A model generated the notes under the pieces. The model was not told the origin of the DNA and ran no database searches. It saw only the letters and a program-made list of their open reading frames with translations. Positions 16,771-24,862 of a stretch of DNA of 64,000 nucleotides are shown here, piece after piece. Numbering within the stretch: position 1 is the stretch's first letter; every line of letters starts with the position of its first letter. The stretch covers positions 1 to 64,000 of the forward strand of contig CAVRGS010000007.1 of assembly GCA_963720765.1 (NCBI GenBank), in the 5' to 3' direction. The position numbers and the translations under genes were made by a program. This DNA comes from DASUAS01 sp963720765. Its GTDB lineage: Bacteria; Actinomycetota; Acidimicrobiia; IMCC26256; DASPTH01.

Positions 16771-17625
16771 GTGAGCCTCGCACCCCCCTGGTCGCTGTCA
16801 CCGAGCTCCTGCTCGTCGTTCAAGGAGTGCCCCCTCGCGTTCAAATTCTCGTACCTCCAGCGGCTCCCCGAGCCCCCGTCCGTCTGGACCACCAAGGGCA
16901 CCCTCGTGCACCGCGCGCTGGAACTGCTCCTCGACCGTCCGGCCGACGAGCGCTCGGTCGACGCCGGCCTCGCCGACCTGGCCCAGGCCCGGGTCGAGCT
17001 CGCGCCCCACCCCGACTTCGCCGATCTCGACCTCACCGGCGAGGAGTGGGCCAAGTTCGACGCCGACTCCGAGTCGCTGGTGCGCAAGTACTTCGAGCTC
17101 GAAGATCCACGCACGATCACACCCATCGGCCTGGAGCTCAAGCTCGAGGCCGATCTCGGCCGCACCCGTCTCCGCGGCATCATCGACCGCCTCGAGCTCG
17201 ACGAGAACGGAGAGTTCGTGGTCACGGACTACAAGACCGGCTCGGTGCCGTCCGAGTTCTGGGAGGCGAAGAGCCTGGCCGGGGTCCACATCTACGCCCT
17301 GCTGTGCGAGCGCATGCTCGGTCGCCGACCTTCGCGGGTGCAGCTCTTCTACCTGTCGAAGCCCGAAGCGATCATCGCCACACCCACCGACCAGTCGATC
17401 AGGGGCGTGGAACGTCGCACCTCGGCGATGTACGACGCCATCGCCACTGCGTGCGAGCGCGACGACTTCCGGGCCAAGCCCGGGCGCCTGTGCGACTTCT
17501 GCACCTTCAAGCCCTATTGCCCCGCCCACGGCGGCAACCCGGTCGACGCCGCCGAACTGCGGGGGCCGGGCACGATGATCGAAGCGCCCCTCCCGTTGGC
17601 GACTCCGCTCGTCGGCGCGAGCTGA
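16771..17625 (+). CDS. Stand-alone RecB/Cas4-type PD-(D/E)XK nuclease with Fe-S cysteines
   Basis: This 284-residue protein has the RecB-like nuclease fold. His47 lies in GTLVHRALE, Asp139 in RGIIDRLEL, and Asp153 with Lys155 in VTDYKTG; these are the metal-binding and catalytic positions. Four cysteines, Cys20 (ECPLAFKF) and Cys241, Cys244 and Cys250 (CDFCTFKPYC), match the Fe-S cluster arrangement of AddB and Cas4 nucleases. No helicase, CRISPR or RecB/AddA partner is nearby, so a role in DNA repair or end processing is inferred. The start is GTG at 16771; the 61 bp upstream hold the divergent promoters. Confidence 0.88.
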   Translation: MSLAPPWSLSPSSCSSFKECPLAFKFSYLQRLPEPPSVWTTKGTLVHRALELLLDRPADERSVDAGLADLAQARVELAPHPDFADLDLTGEEWAKFDADSESLVRKYFELEDPRTITPIGLELKLEADLGRTRLRGIIDRLELDENGEFVVTDYKTGSVPSEFWEAKSLAGVHIYALLCERMLGRRPSRVQLFYLSKPEAIIATPTDQSIRGVERRTSAMYDAIATACERDDFRAKPGRLCDFCTFKPYCPAHGGNPVDAAELRGPGTMIEAPLPLATPLVGAS

Positions 17626-17666
17626 ACCGCCGACCTCCTCCGACTTCGGATCGGTAGCCTCACCCG

Positions 17667-18194
17667 ATGCTCTCGCGGGTGCACGCGCTCGATCTGCGGA
17701 TCGACGCGTGGGTCGAGCGGGTCCGGGGGCCCCGGCTCGACCCGGTGTTCTACGGCTTGTCCAGCGCCGCCGACCACGGGCTCCTCTGGCTGCTGGTCGG
17801 TTCCAGCCGCGCCGCCCGCCGCGGTGATCCGGCGGTCGCGCTGCGCATGGGGGCGGTGCTCGGCGTCGAGTCGCTGCTCACCAACGGACCGATCAAGGCG
17901 ATGTTCCGGCGCGTGCGCCCGGAGGGTGACCACCCACCGGAAGGACCCCTCCCGTATGGGATGCACCGTCCCGTCACGAGTTCGTTCCCGTCGGGCCATG
18001 CGGCCTCGGCGTTCACCGCGGCAATCCTCCTCGCCGGCGGTCCGGCCACCCCGGTGTGGTTCGCGCTCGCCGCCGCGGTCGCGTCGAGTCGGGTGTACAC
18101 GCGGATGCACCACACCTCCGACATCGTCGCCGGCGCCGCGCTCGGCGTCGCGCTGGGCACCATCGCCCGACGAGTCCTGCCGCTCACGTCCTGA
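17667..18194 (+). CDS. PAP2-family phosphatase
   Basis: This 175-residue membrane phosphatase has the three PAP2 motifs in order: KAMFRRVRP (KxxxxxxRP), FPSGHA (PSGH) and SRVYTRMHHTSD (SRxxxxxHxxxD). Hydrophobic helices surround them (LLWLLVGS, TAAILLAGG, VAGAALGVALGTIA). The substrate is likely a lipid phosphate or polyprenyl diphosphate at the membrane. ATG at 17667 is the first Met. It follows the nuclease gene by 41 bp. Confidence 0.9.
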   Translation: MLSRVHALDLRIDAWVERVRGPRLDPVFYGLSSAADHGLLWLLVGSSRAARRGDPAVALRMGAVLGVESLLTNGPIKAMFRRVRPEGDHPPEGPLPYGMHRPVTSSFPSGHAASAFTAAILLAGGPATPVWFALAAAVASSRVYTRMHHTSDIVAGAALGVALGTIARRVLPLTS

Positions 18195-18291
18195 GCGTGT
18201 AGCCAGGAATACCCGGACCGCTCGTCGGGTATGGTCGTTGAACCCGCAACGATCGGCACCAGCCGACCGGCGTCCACCCGGGAGGTTCCCC

Positions 18292-18879
18292 GTGGCCCGT
18301 TCCATCGCCGTCACCTTCGACTACCGCTGCCCCTTCGCCTACAACGGCAACGCGGCGGTGATCGCCGCGGTGCGGGCCGGCAGCGACGTCGAGTTCCGCT
18401 ACACCCCCTTCTCTCTCGACCAGGCGCACACCGAAGACGGCGAGGCACCGGTCTGGGACCGCGGCCCGGACACGTGGGGCACCGGCACCCTCGCGCTCCT
18501 CTACGGGCTCGCGGTGCGCGACGCGTTCCCCGACCACTTCTTCGACGCCCACCTCGCGCTGTTCGCCGCCCGCCACGACAAAGGCCTGAAGCTCGGCCAC
18601 GAAGACGTCGTGCGCGCCGCCGTCGCCGAGGCCGGACTCGATCCCGACGCGGTGGCCGAGGAGGTCGCGAGTGGACGGCCGCTCAAGACCCTCGCCACCG
18701 AGCACTCCGAAGCGGTCGACCGGTGGGAGGTGTGGGGGGTCCCCACCTACATCGAAGGCGAGGAAGCGGTGTTCGTGCGCTTCATGGAGCGCGGCCGGGT
18801 CGACGACCTCGAGCGGACCATCGACATGTTGCAGTGGTCGCGCCTCAACGAGTTCAAGCGCACGCGCATCTCGCGCTGA
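18292..18879 (+). CDS. DsbA-family thioredoxin-like protein, single active-site Cys
   Basis: This 195-residue protein belongs to the DsbA/2-hydroxychromene-carboxylate-isomerase fold. FDYRCPFAYNG occupies the active-site position, RYTPFSLDQ follows, and the cis-Pro loop WGVPTYI with FVRFMERG lies near the end. The active site is C-P-F-A: the second Cys of CxxC is absent, so a simple disulfide oxidase is unlikely. A glutathione/mycothiol-S-transferase-like or nitroreductase-like role is possible. The GTG at 18292 follows GGAGGTTCCCC, an excellent ribosome site. No signal peptide is visible, so it is cytoplasmic. Confidence 0.85.
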   Translation: MARSIAVTFDYRCPFAYNGNAAVIAAVRAGSDVEFRYTPFSLDQAHTEDGEAPVWDRGPDTWGTGTLALLYGLAVRDAFPDHFFDAHLALFAARHDKGLKLGHEDVVRAAVAEAGLDPDAVAEEVASGRPLKTLATEHSEAVDRWEVWGVPTYIEGEEAVFVRFMERGRVDDLERTIDMLQWSRLNEFKRTRISR

Positions 18880-18904
18880 CCGCCCGTCGCGCTCCGGCGA
18901 CCAC

Positions 18905-19276
18905 CTAGCGGATGATCGCCGGTCCCGAGAGTTGCACCATCACCTCGGCCCACTCCTCCGCACCCGGATCGCGCCACTCGCGGTGCGCACACCGCTGCGC
19001 GAGGTCGCGGACGTAGACGTGCAGCGTGGGTGCCTCGTCGGCCAAGTCGACGAGCTCGCCTGACCGCGCGAACGGCGGCGCGTCGTCGAGCAGGTCGCTC
19101 AACGCGACGACGGCCAGGATCCGGCTGCGACAGCTCGGACATGCCGACACGGTGGCACCTTCGAGCCCGCCGGTGAGGGCGTGCAGGTCGCGCGCTTCGG
19201 CGGCGTCGAACACCACGTCATGGCCGTCGGCGTCGAGCACGACGAGGTCGACGACGGGGCGATCGGCAGCGGGCAC
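18905..19276 (-). CDS. Small conserved hypothetical protein with CPSC motif
   Basis: This 123-residue acidic protein has a CPSCRSRIL motif near residue 46 and a further Cys in QRCAHREW, which could bind zinc. The N-terminus reads VVDLVVLDADGHDVVFDAAEARDL. No family is recognised. The start is GTG at 19276, facing the quinone oxidoreductase gene across 58 bp. The 3' end is 25 bp from the convergent DsbA-like gene. Confidence 0.6.
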   Translation of the reverse strand: MPAADRPVVDLVVLDADGHDVVFDAAEARDLHALTGGLEGATVSACPSCRSRILAVVALSDLLDDAPPFARSGELVDLADEAPTLHVYVRDLAQRCAHREWRDPGAEEWAEVMVQLSGPAIIR

Positions 19277-19334
19277 GGCCGCACCGTAGCGCCGGCGGGC
19301 TCATCCTCCCTCGCCCGGCGCTACCGTCGCCGGC

Positions 19335-20312
19335 ATGCGCGCACTCGTGATCGCCGATCAGCAGGTACGGGTCGAGGAACGGCCCGATCCCCGACCCGAC
19401 CCCGGTGAGGTCGTCGTGCGCGTGCACGGTGCCGGCCTCAATCGCGCCGACCTGGTGCAACGCGCCGGCTTCTACCACGCACCCCCGGGATCACCGGCCG
19501 ACATCCCCGGCCTCGAGTTCGCAGGTGAGGTGGTGGCCCACGGCGACGGTGTCACCGAGCCCGCACTCGGGACGCGGGTGTTCGGCATCGCCGGTGGTGG
19601 CGGTCAGGCCGAGCTGCTCGCCGTCCCGGCGTCGCAGTGCGCGCCGGTGCCCGACTCCATCGACCTCGTCACCGCGGGCGCCATCCCCGAGGTGTTCGTC
19701 ACCGCGCACGACGCGCTGGTCACGCAGTGCGCGATGCAAGCCGGTGAGGTGCTGCTCGTGCACGCGGTGGGTTCGGGGGTGGGCACCGCGGCGGTCCAGC
19801 TGGGCGCGGCGGCCGGATGCACCGTGGTCGGCACCGCCCGTACGGCCGTGAAGCTCGAACAGGCCCGCGCCCTGGGCCTCGAGCACGGCGTGCTCGCTGC
19901 GCGCGAGCTCGATCCGGTCGCGTTGGCGGCCGACATCACCGCCGCGGTCGGCAGCGTCGACGTGGTCCTCGAACTGGTGGGCGGCGACTACCTCGTCACC
20001 GACCTCGCGGTCACCGGACCGCGCGGCCGCATCGCCCTGGTCGGGATGATGGCCGGCCCCCGCACGCAGGTCGACCTCGGTGCGTTGCTCATGAAGCGCA
20101 TCCGCATCTACGGCACGACGTTGCGGGGTCGCTCGGTCGAGGAGAAGGCGGACGCCACCGCCGGCTTCACGCGCGACGTCGTGCCGTTGCTGGCCAGCGG
20201 CGCGATCGTGCCGGTGATCGCCCGCACGCTGCCGCTCGACGAGGCCCCCGCCGCCTACGAGCTCCTCGCGTCGGACGCGGTGTTCGGCGGGATCGTGCTC
20301 GACCTGCGCTGA
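19335..20312 (+). CDS. NAD(P)H-quinone oxidoreductase, zeta-crystallin/PIG3 type
   Basis: This 325-residue medium-chain reductase lacks the zinc-binding residues of alcohol dehydrogenases. The N-terminal catalytic domain contains VHGAGLNRADLVQRAGFY and PGLEFAGEVV. The Rossmann part has HAVGSGVGTAAVQLGAAAGC followed by TARTAVKLEQARALG. The segment RIYGTTLRGRSVEEKA near residue 255 and the C-terminal PLDEAPAAYELLAS fit the PIG3 subgroup. It reduces quinones with NADPH in the cytoplasm. ATG at 19335 is the first start. Confidence 0.92.
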   Translation: MRALVIADQQVRVEERPDPRPDPGEVVVRVHGAGLNRADLVQRAGFYHAPPGSPADIPGLEFAGEVVAHGDGVTEPALGTRVFGIAGGGGQAELLAVPASQCAPVPDSIDLVTAGAIPEVFVTAHDALVTQCAMQAGEVLLVHAVGSGVGTAAVQLGAAAGCTVVGTARTAVKLEQARALGLEHGVLAARELDPVALAADITAAVGSVDVVLELVGGDYLVTDLAVTGPRGRIALVGMMAGPRTQVDLGALLMKRIRIYGTTLRGRSVEEKADATAGFTRDVVPLLASGAIVPVIARTLPLDEAPAAYELLASDAVFGGIVLDLR

Positions 20313-20332
20313 CAGGGTGTCGACAGGACGCG

Positions 20333-20983
20333 CTACCCGATGAGGATCGTCACGCGCGGCGGGTTGTCGGCGCGGTCGACGCGGAACGGTCGCAACGAGT
20401 CGAGCCCGATCACCCAGTTCACCGTGTCCTGACCGGCGGCGTCCTTCCCGTCGGGCAGCTCGCGCACGATCACCAGGTGATGGTGGTCGCCGTAGTCGAG
20501 TGAGAGGTTCCCGGTGTAGGTCTGCTGCGGGCTGTCGGGCACGCTGAGGTCGGTGCTGGCGGCGGGCGCGATGCTCACGTCGAGGTGCGCGGCTCCCGGC
20601 ACGTCGATCTCGGTGTCGCCGTCCTTGTACGGCTCGGCCTTCGTGTCGCGGTAGCGGACGGTGTAGCCCGGCGGTGTGCCGTCGCCGCGCGTCTGGAACG
20701 TGAGGGTCACGACGTCGAGACAGCCCTGGGCGCCCGCGGTCGCGTCGATCAGGAACGCGGGCGCGGTCGGTCCGCTCGAGACGATCGACGTCGTCGAACC
20801 GTGGAACCCCGGGCAGGTGTCGGAACCCCCGGCGACCGTCGTGACCGGTGCGAGCGTCGGGGACACGGTGGTCGTGCTCGACGACGCCGCGTCACCACCA
20901 CCGGAGCATGCGGCAAGACCCACCGTGGACACGCCGAGCACGGCGACGGCTGCCGTGAAGGCACGGGCGCGCGACGAGAACAT
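20333..20983 (-). CDS. Lipoprotein with AMIN-like domain
   Basis: This 216-residue exported lipoprotein has a basic N-terminus (MFSSRARAF), a hydrophobic stretch and the lipobox VGLAAC at about residues 22-27. A Ser/Thr linker follows. The C-terminal domain (VVTLTFQTRGDGTPPGYTV, IDVPGAAHLDVSI, PFRVDRADNPPRVTI) resembles the AMIN-like beta domain found in actinobacterial lipoproteins and may bind the cell wall. The ATG at 20983 is preferred; upstream frame sequence is antisense to the deacetylase gene, which starts 58 bp away in the opposite direction. Confidence 0.8.
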   Translation of the reverse strand: MFSSRARAFTAAVAVLGVSTVGLAACSGGGDAASSSTTTVSPTLAPVTTVAGGSDTCPGFHGSTTSIVSSGPTAPAFLIDATAGAQGCLDVVTLTFQTRGDGTPPGYTVRYRDTKAEPYKDGDTEIDVPGAAHLDVSIAPAASTDLSVPDSPQQTYTGNLSLDYGDHHHLVIVRELPDGKDAAGQDTVNWVIGLDSLRPFRVDRADNPPRVTILIG

Positions 20984-21041
20984 CGGCGCGGAGGCTACCC
21001 ACGCCCGACCGACCGGCCCGCTCGCGTACGCTGATCCGCCG

Positions 21042-21872
21042 ATGACCTCGCTCGCCGAGCGCCTCGGGTACCCCACCGACGCCAAGTTGCTGATCGTCTC
21101 CTGCGACGATCTCGGCCTGACCCACGCCGGCAACGTCGCCACGTACGACGCGCTCCGTCACGGACTGGCCACCAGCGCCTCCCTGATGGTGCCGTGCCCG
21201 TGGGCGCGCGACGCCGCCGGCGGTTACCGCGGCGAGGACGTCGGGGTGCACCTCACCCTCAACGCCGAGCTCGAGACCTACCGCTGGGGGCCGATCACCC
21301 ATTCACCCAGCCTGCTCGACGGCGATGGTGGGTTCCCCCGCACGGTCGAGGACGCGTGGGACCACGCCGACCTCGACGAGGTGCGACGCGAGTGCCGGGC
21401 CCAGATCGAGCGGGCGATCGTGTGGGGCTTCGACGTGAGCCACCTCACCAGCCACCTCGGTGCGCTCCAACCCCGGCCCGAGTTCTTCGACGCCTACCTC
21501 GAGCTCGCGATCGACTTCGGGCTTCCACTCCGGCTCGGCGGCGACCACGCCGAGCACGTCGCGGGCTTCCCGTTCCGTCGCCTCGCCGCCGACGAGGGCG
21601 TGGTGTTCCCCGACCACGTGGTCGCGTGTCCGCCTGGTGCGCGCCGGCGCGTCGAACGCGCCCTGTTCGAGCTCGAGGCCGGGGTCACCGAGCTCGCGCT
21701 GCACCCTGGCATCGACACCGACGAGTTGCGCGCCGCCTGCAGCGAAGACTGGTCGGGCCGCGTCGAGGACCACGCGCTGCTCTCGCGCGATCCGTCGTTC
21801 CGCGACCTCGTGACGCGTTCCGGTGCCGAGATCATCGGCTGGCGCGCGCTGCGCGACCTGCAGCGCGCCTGA
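21042..21872 (+). CDS. YdjC/ChbG-family carbohydrate deacetylase
   Basis: This 276-residue member of the YdjC/ChbG family removes acetyl groups from oligosaccharides in related enzymes. Motifs are SCDDLGLTHAGN at about 20-31 (metal-binding Asp), GVHLTLNAE (His) and HLTSHLGALQPRPEFF (the His-x3-His metal site). ELALHPGID lies near the C-terminus. The start is ATG at 21042. The substrate sugar is unknown; no chitobiose operon is present. Confidence 0.9.
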   Translation: MTSLAERLGYPTDAKLLIVSCDDLGLTHAGNVATYDALRHGLATSASLMVPCPWARDAAGGYRGEDVGVHLTLNAELETYRWGPITHSPSLLDGDGGFPRTVEDAWDHADLDEVRRECRAQIERAIVWGFDVSHLTSHLGALQPRPEFFDAYLELAIDFGLPLRLGGDHAEHVAGFPFRRLAADEGVVFPDHVVACPPGARRRVERALFELEAGVTELALHPGIDTDELRAACSEDWSGRVEDHALLSRDPSFRDLVTRSGAEIIGWRALRDLQRA

Positions 21873-21890
21873 CGGGATCGCGCCTGACGG

Positions 21891-22229
21891 TCAGCTGCGC
21901 GAGTCGACCGCGGCCAACACGTCGAGGACGAGCCCGAGATCGCCTGCGGTCTTCATGCGCCCCTGCATGAACGCCGCGCTCGCGGTCGACGCACCCTTCG
22001 CCACCTCGCTCGCCAGCGCGGCCGGGAGCGTGAGGGTGACGTCGGCGGTCGCGGGTGCACCGGACCCGACTGCGGCGACCACACCGTCGGCAACCTGCAC
22101 CTGCCACGAACCGTCACCGTCGGGCAGACCGGTCACGACGACGTGCACCGCGCCGGAACCACCGGGTGCGTGTCCGCGGCCCACCCAACCGTCGAGCCAA
22201 CTGTCGTCGACGCCCGCGTCCCCGCTCAC
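21891..22229 (-). CDS. SCP2 sterol-binding-domain protein
   Basis: This 112-residue single-domain protein has an SCP2-like pattern: GAVHVVVTGLPDGDGSWQVQV, then TADVTLTLPAALASEVAKG and AAFMQGRMKTAGDLGLVLDV, the last being the characteristic C-terminal block of SCP2/lipid-transfer domains. GTG at 22229 overlaps the mca stop (GTGA), indicating translational coupling. Its role alongside the mycothiol amidase is unknown; hydrophobic ligand binding is the general property of the fold. Confidence 0.8.
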   Translation of the reverse strand: MSGDAGVDDSWLDGWVGRGHAPGGSGAVHVVVTGLPDGDGSWQVQVADGVVAAVGSGAPATADVTLTLPAALASEVAKGASTASAAFMQGRMKTAGDLGLVLDVLAAVDSRS

Positions 22230-23197
22230 CTGGCACCTCCGGTCATCGATCTGGTCGTCGAGGTCGTGTCGGCGCGCAGCCCGGCGAACAGGTCGTGCTC
22301 GGGCGCGTCGGGCGTGGGACTGGCCAGGTCGGGCACCAAGGAGCGGGCCAGCACGTACTCCTCCCACGGAAACGTCTCGCGCAGCAACTCGTCGGGCACG
22401 CGCATCCAGTGGCTCTCGGGGTCGATCTGCGTGCGGTGTGCGATCAGGGCCTGCCGCCGCGCCTCGAGGAAGTCGCTCACGTCGATCAGCGTGGTCGGCG
22501 GCGTGATGGGCAGGTCGGCCGCGCCCAAGCGCTCCTCCATCTCCGCGATGCGGTCCGCATAGGGGCTCTCCTCGCCGATGCGCTCGTAGGCCTCGTGCAG
22601 CGCGCGTATGCGGCGGAACGAGAAGCCCGAGTAGTACAGCTTCGACGGCTGCCACGGCGGTCCCGCGTCGGGGAAGCGATCAGGATCGCCGGCGGCGTCG
22701 AACGCGACCACCGAGATCTCGTGCACGCGGATGTGATCAGGGTGCTCGTAGAAGGCCCGCTCGTCGCCGTAGGTCACCAACACCTGTGGCTGCTCACGAC
22801 GGATGATGGCCACCAACTTGCCCACCGCGTCGTCGAGCGGCGCGTTCGCGAAGTTGTCTGCGCGCGCGTTGGCCTCGGTGCCTGCCATGCCCGAATCGCG
22901 ATAGCCCAGGAGGTACAGCTCGGCGTACCCGATGGCGTCGACGCTCGCGCGCAGCTCCGCCATGCGCACCGCACCGAGATCGGCGCGCACCTCGGGCGTG
23001 TCGGCTGCCGGGTTGAGGATCTCGCCTTCCTCGCCACCGGTGCAGCACACCAGCACCGATCGGATGCCCTCGGCGGCGTACCGCGCGACCGTGCCCGCAC
23101 CCTTCGACGCTTCGTCGTCGGGGTGGGCGTGCACCGACACCAGCCCGAGCGGGTGGCCGACGAGATCCGAGGGGCGGGTGTCGAGGGGACGCGACAT
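22226..23197 (-). CDS. mca: Mycothiol S-conjugate amidase (Mca-like)
   Basis: This 323-residue zinc amidase belongs to the LmbE/PIG-L family. It would cleave mycothiol conjugates to release a mercapturate for export, as part of electrophile detoxification. Zinc ligands are in SVHAHPDDEASKG (His-x-x-Asp-Asp) and the distal His in YEHPDHIRVH; CCTGGEEGEILNP and LLGYRDSGMAGT are also typical. The extended C-terminus (HRTQIDPESHWMRVPDELL) favours Mca over the shorter MshB, though MshB cannot be excluded by eye. It is coupled to the SCP2 gene and divergent from a secreted hydrolase gene. Presence implies mycothiol production. Confidence 0.87.
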   Translation of the reverse strand: MSRPLDTRPSDLVGHPLGLVSVHAHPDDEASKGAGTVARYAAEGIRSVLVCCTGGEEGEILNPAADTPEVRADLGAVRMAELRASVDAIGYAELYLLGYRDSGMAGTEANARADNFANAPLDDAVGKLVAIIRREQPQVLVTYGDERAFYEHPDHIRVHEISVVAFDAAGDPDRFPDAGPPWQPSKLYYSGFSFRRIRALHEAYERIGEESPYADRIAEMEERLGAADLPITPPTTLIDVSDFLEARRQALIAHRTQIDPESHWMRVPDELLRETFPWEEYVLARSLVPDLASPTPDAPEHDLFAGLRADTTSTTRSMTGGAR

Positions 23198-23262
23198 CCC
23201 CTGCGACGCTAGCGGCCGCGCCCGCGGCCTCGGTGCAGAGGTCGCCCGGTACCCTGCCGGTC

Positions 23263-24846
23263 ATGCCCCGGCGCCTGTTCGCGTGCCTCGTCGCGCTCGC
23301 GTCGGTGACCGGTGCACTCGCCGCCGTCGCGACCACGGCGACCACCGCGACGACGGCGACCGCCGCAACGACGACCACCCCCACGACCACCCCCACGAGT
23401 AGCGCCACGACCAGCGCCGCGGTGCCGTCCACCGGGCTCTCGGCGTGGCGCCGGTGCGGCGACAAGCTCCAGTGCGCCACGCTCACGGTGCCGGTCGACT
23501 ACGCCCGACCCGACGGCGAACAGGTCGACATCGCAGTGGCCCGTCGGCGCGCCACCTCTTCCGCGCCACGCCTCGGGTCGCTGGTGTTCAACTTCGGGGG
23601 ACCCGGCGACGCCGGGACCGAGACGCTCCCCGGGTACGCCGCGCAGATCCCGGCCGCGGTCCGCGCCCGGTACGACCTCGTGAGCTTCGATCCCCGCGGC
23701 ACCGGCAAGTCGCGGCCGGTCGAGTGCATCGACGACGCCACGGCGGATCGGCTCAACGCCGTCGACCCCACCCCGAACTCCGACGCCGCGCTGCACGCGA
23801 TCTACGACGGCACCTACGACCCCGTCGACGTGGTCGCACAGTGCGTCGCCCACAACGGCGCATGGCTCGCACAGCTCGGCAGTCGCAACGTGGCACGCGA
23901 CCTCGACCGGCTGCGGACCGCGCTCGGCGAGGAGACACTCGCCTTCGTCGGGTACTCGTACGGCACCGTCATCGGCTCGGTGTACGCGCAGATGTTCCCC
24001 GACCACGTCGGACGCATGGTGCTCGACTCGCCGGTCGATCTCTCGGCCGACGCGCTCACCGAGCTGCGGGGCAACTCGCAGGGCTTCGAACAGGCGCTCG
24101 ACGACTTCCTCACCGACTGTGCGAGGAACTCCAACTGTTCGTTCCACAGCGGTGGCGATCCGACCGAGGCCCTCGCCACGCTCGAACGCCGCTTCGAGCA
24201 GGGCCTCGAACTGCCGACCGTCGACATCTCCACCGGAGCGAAGACGAAGCGCAAGGCCGGCGTCGCCGCGTTCTACACCGCACTGATCTCCGCGCTCTAC
24301 GACCGCCAGTTCGGTTGGCCCGAGCTCGCCGACGCACTGCGCGACGCCCGCTCGGGTGACGGCAGCTACCTGCTCGCGCTCGCCGATCTGTACAACGGCC
24401 GGCGCGCCGACGGCACCTACGACAACATCGACGAGGTCATCGGTGTGATCCTCTGCGACGACCGCGACGATCCGGTACCGAGCTTCGACGACTATCGCGC
24501 CGAGTACGAACGCGAAGTCGCCCAGTACCCGCTGCTCGGCGCCTACGTCGGCAGCACGCCGCTCGGCTGCGACCCACGACTCCCTCGTCCACCGGCGACC
24601 GAGCAGCTGGGCGACGTGCGCGTCGACAACGCGGCGCCGATCCTCGTGGTGGGGACGACCCGCGACCCGGCGACCCCCTTCGCGGGTGCGCAGGACCTCG
24701 TCACCCGACTTGCCGGCTCCCGTCTGCTCACGTTCGACAGCACCGAGCACACCGCGTATTCGAAGAACGCGTGCATCGACAAGGCCGTGGACGGCTACCT
24801 GTTGCGCGGGACGTTGCCCCCGGAGGGCACCGTCTGCAAGGCCTGA
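23263..24846 (+). CDS. Secreted alpha/beta hydrolase, SlpD/E-type tripeptidyl aminopeptidase family
   Basis: This 527-residue exported hydrolase has a signal peptide (MPRRLFACLVALASVTGAL) followed by a Thr/Ala-rich linker to about residue 55. The catalytic domain begins at CATLTVPVDYARPDG. The nucleophile elbow is GYSYG in LAFVGYSYGTVIGS, preceded by the oxyanion strand FNFGGPGDAGT and VSFDPRGTGKS. The C-terminal TAP-like part has VVGTTRDPATPFAGAQ (Asp) and STEHTAY (His), completing the triad. It probably releases peptides or hydrolyses esters outside the cell. The ATG at 23263 gives the cleanest signal sequence. Confidence 0.9.
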   Translation: MPRRLFACLVALASVTGALAAVATTATTATTATAATTTTPTTTPTSSATTSAAVPSTGLSAWRRCGDKLQCATLTVPVDYARPDGEQVDIAVARRRATSSAPRLGSLVFNFGGPGDAGTETLPGYAAQIPAAVRARYDLVSFDPRGTGKSRPVECIDDATADRLNAVDPTPNSDAALHAIYDGTYDPVDVVAQCVAHNGAWLAQLGSRNVARDLDRLRTALGEETLAFVGYSYGTVIGSVYAQMFPDHVGRMVLDSPVDLSADALTELRGNSQGFEQALDDFLTDCARNSNCSFHSGGDPTEALATLERRFEQGLELPTVDISTGAKTKRKAGVAAFYTALISALYDRQFGWPELADALRDARSGDGSYLLALADLYNGRRADGTYDNIDEVIGVILCDDRDDPVPSFDDYRAEYEREVAQYPLLGAYVGSTPLGCDPRLPRPPATEQLGDVRVDNAAPILVVGTTRDPATPFAGAQDLVTRLAGSRLLTFDSTEHTAYSKNACIDKAVDGYLLRGTLPPEGTVCKA

Positions 24847-24862
24847 ACCACCTCGACCTGCT

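Noticed and set aside
16771..17625. Cas4 of a CRISPR system
   Set aside because: The nuclease has Cas4-like cysteines, but no repeats, spacers or cas genes are visible in the window.
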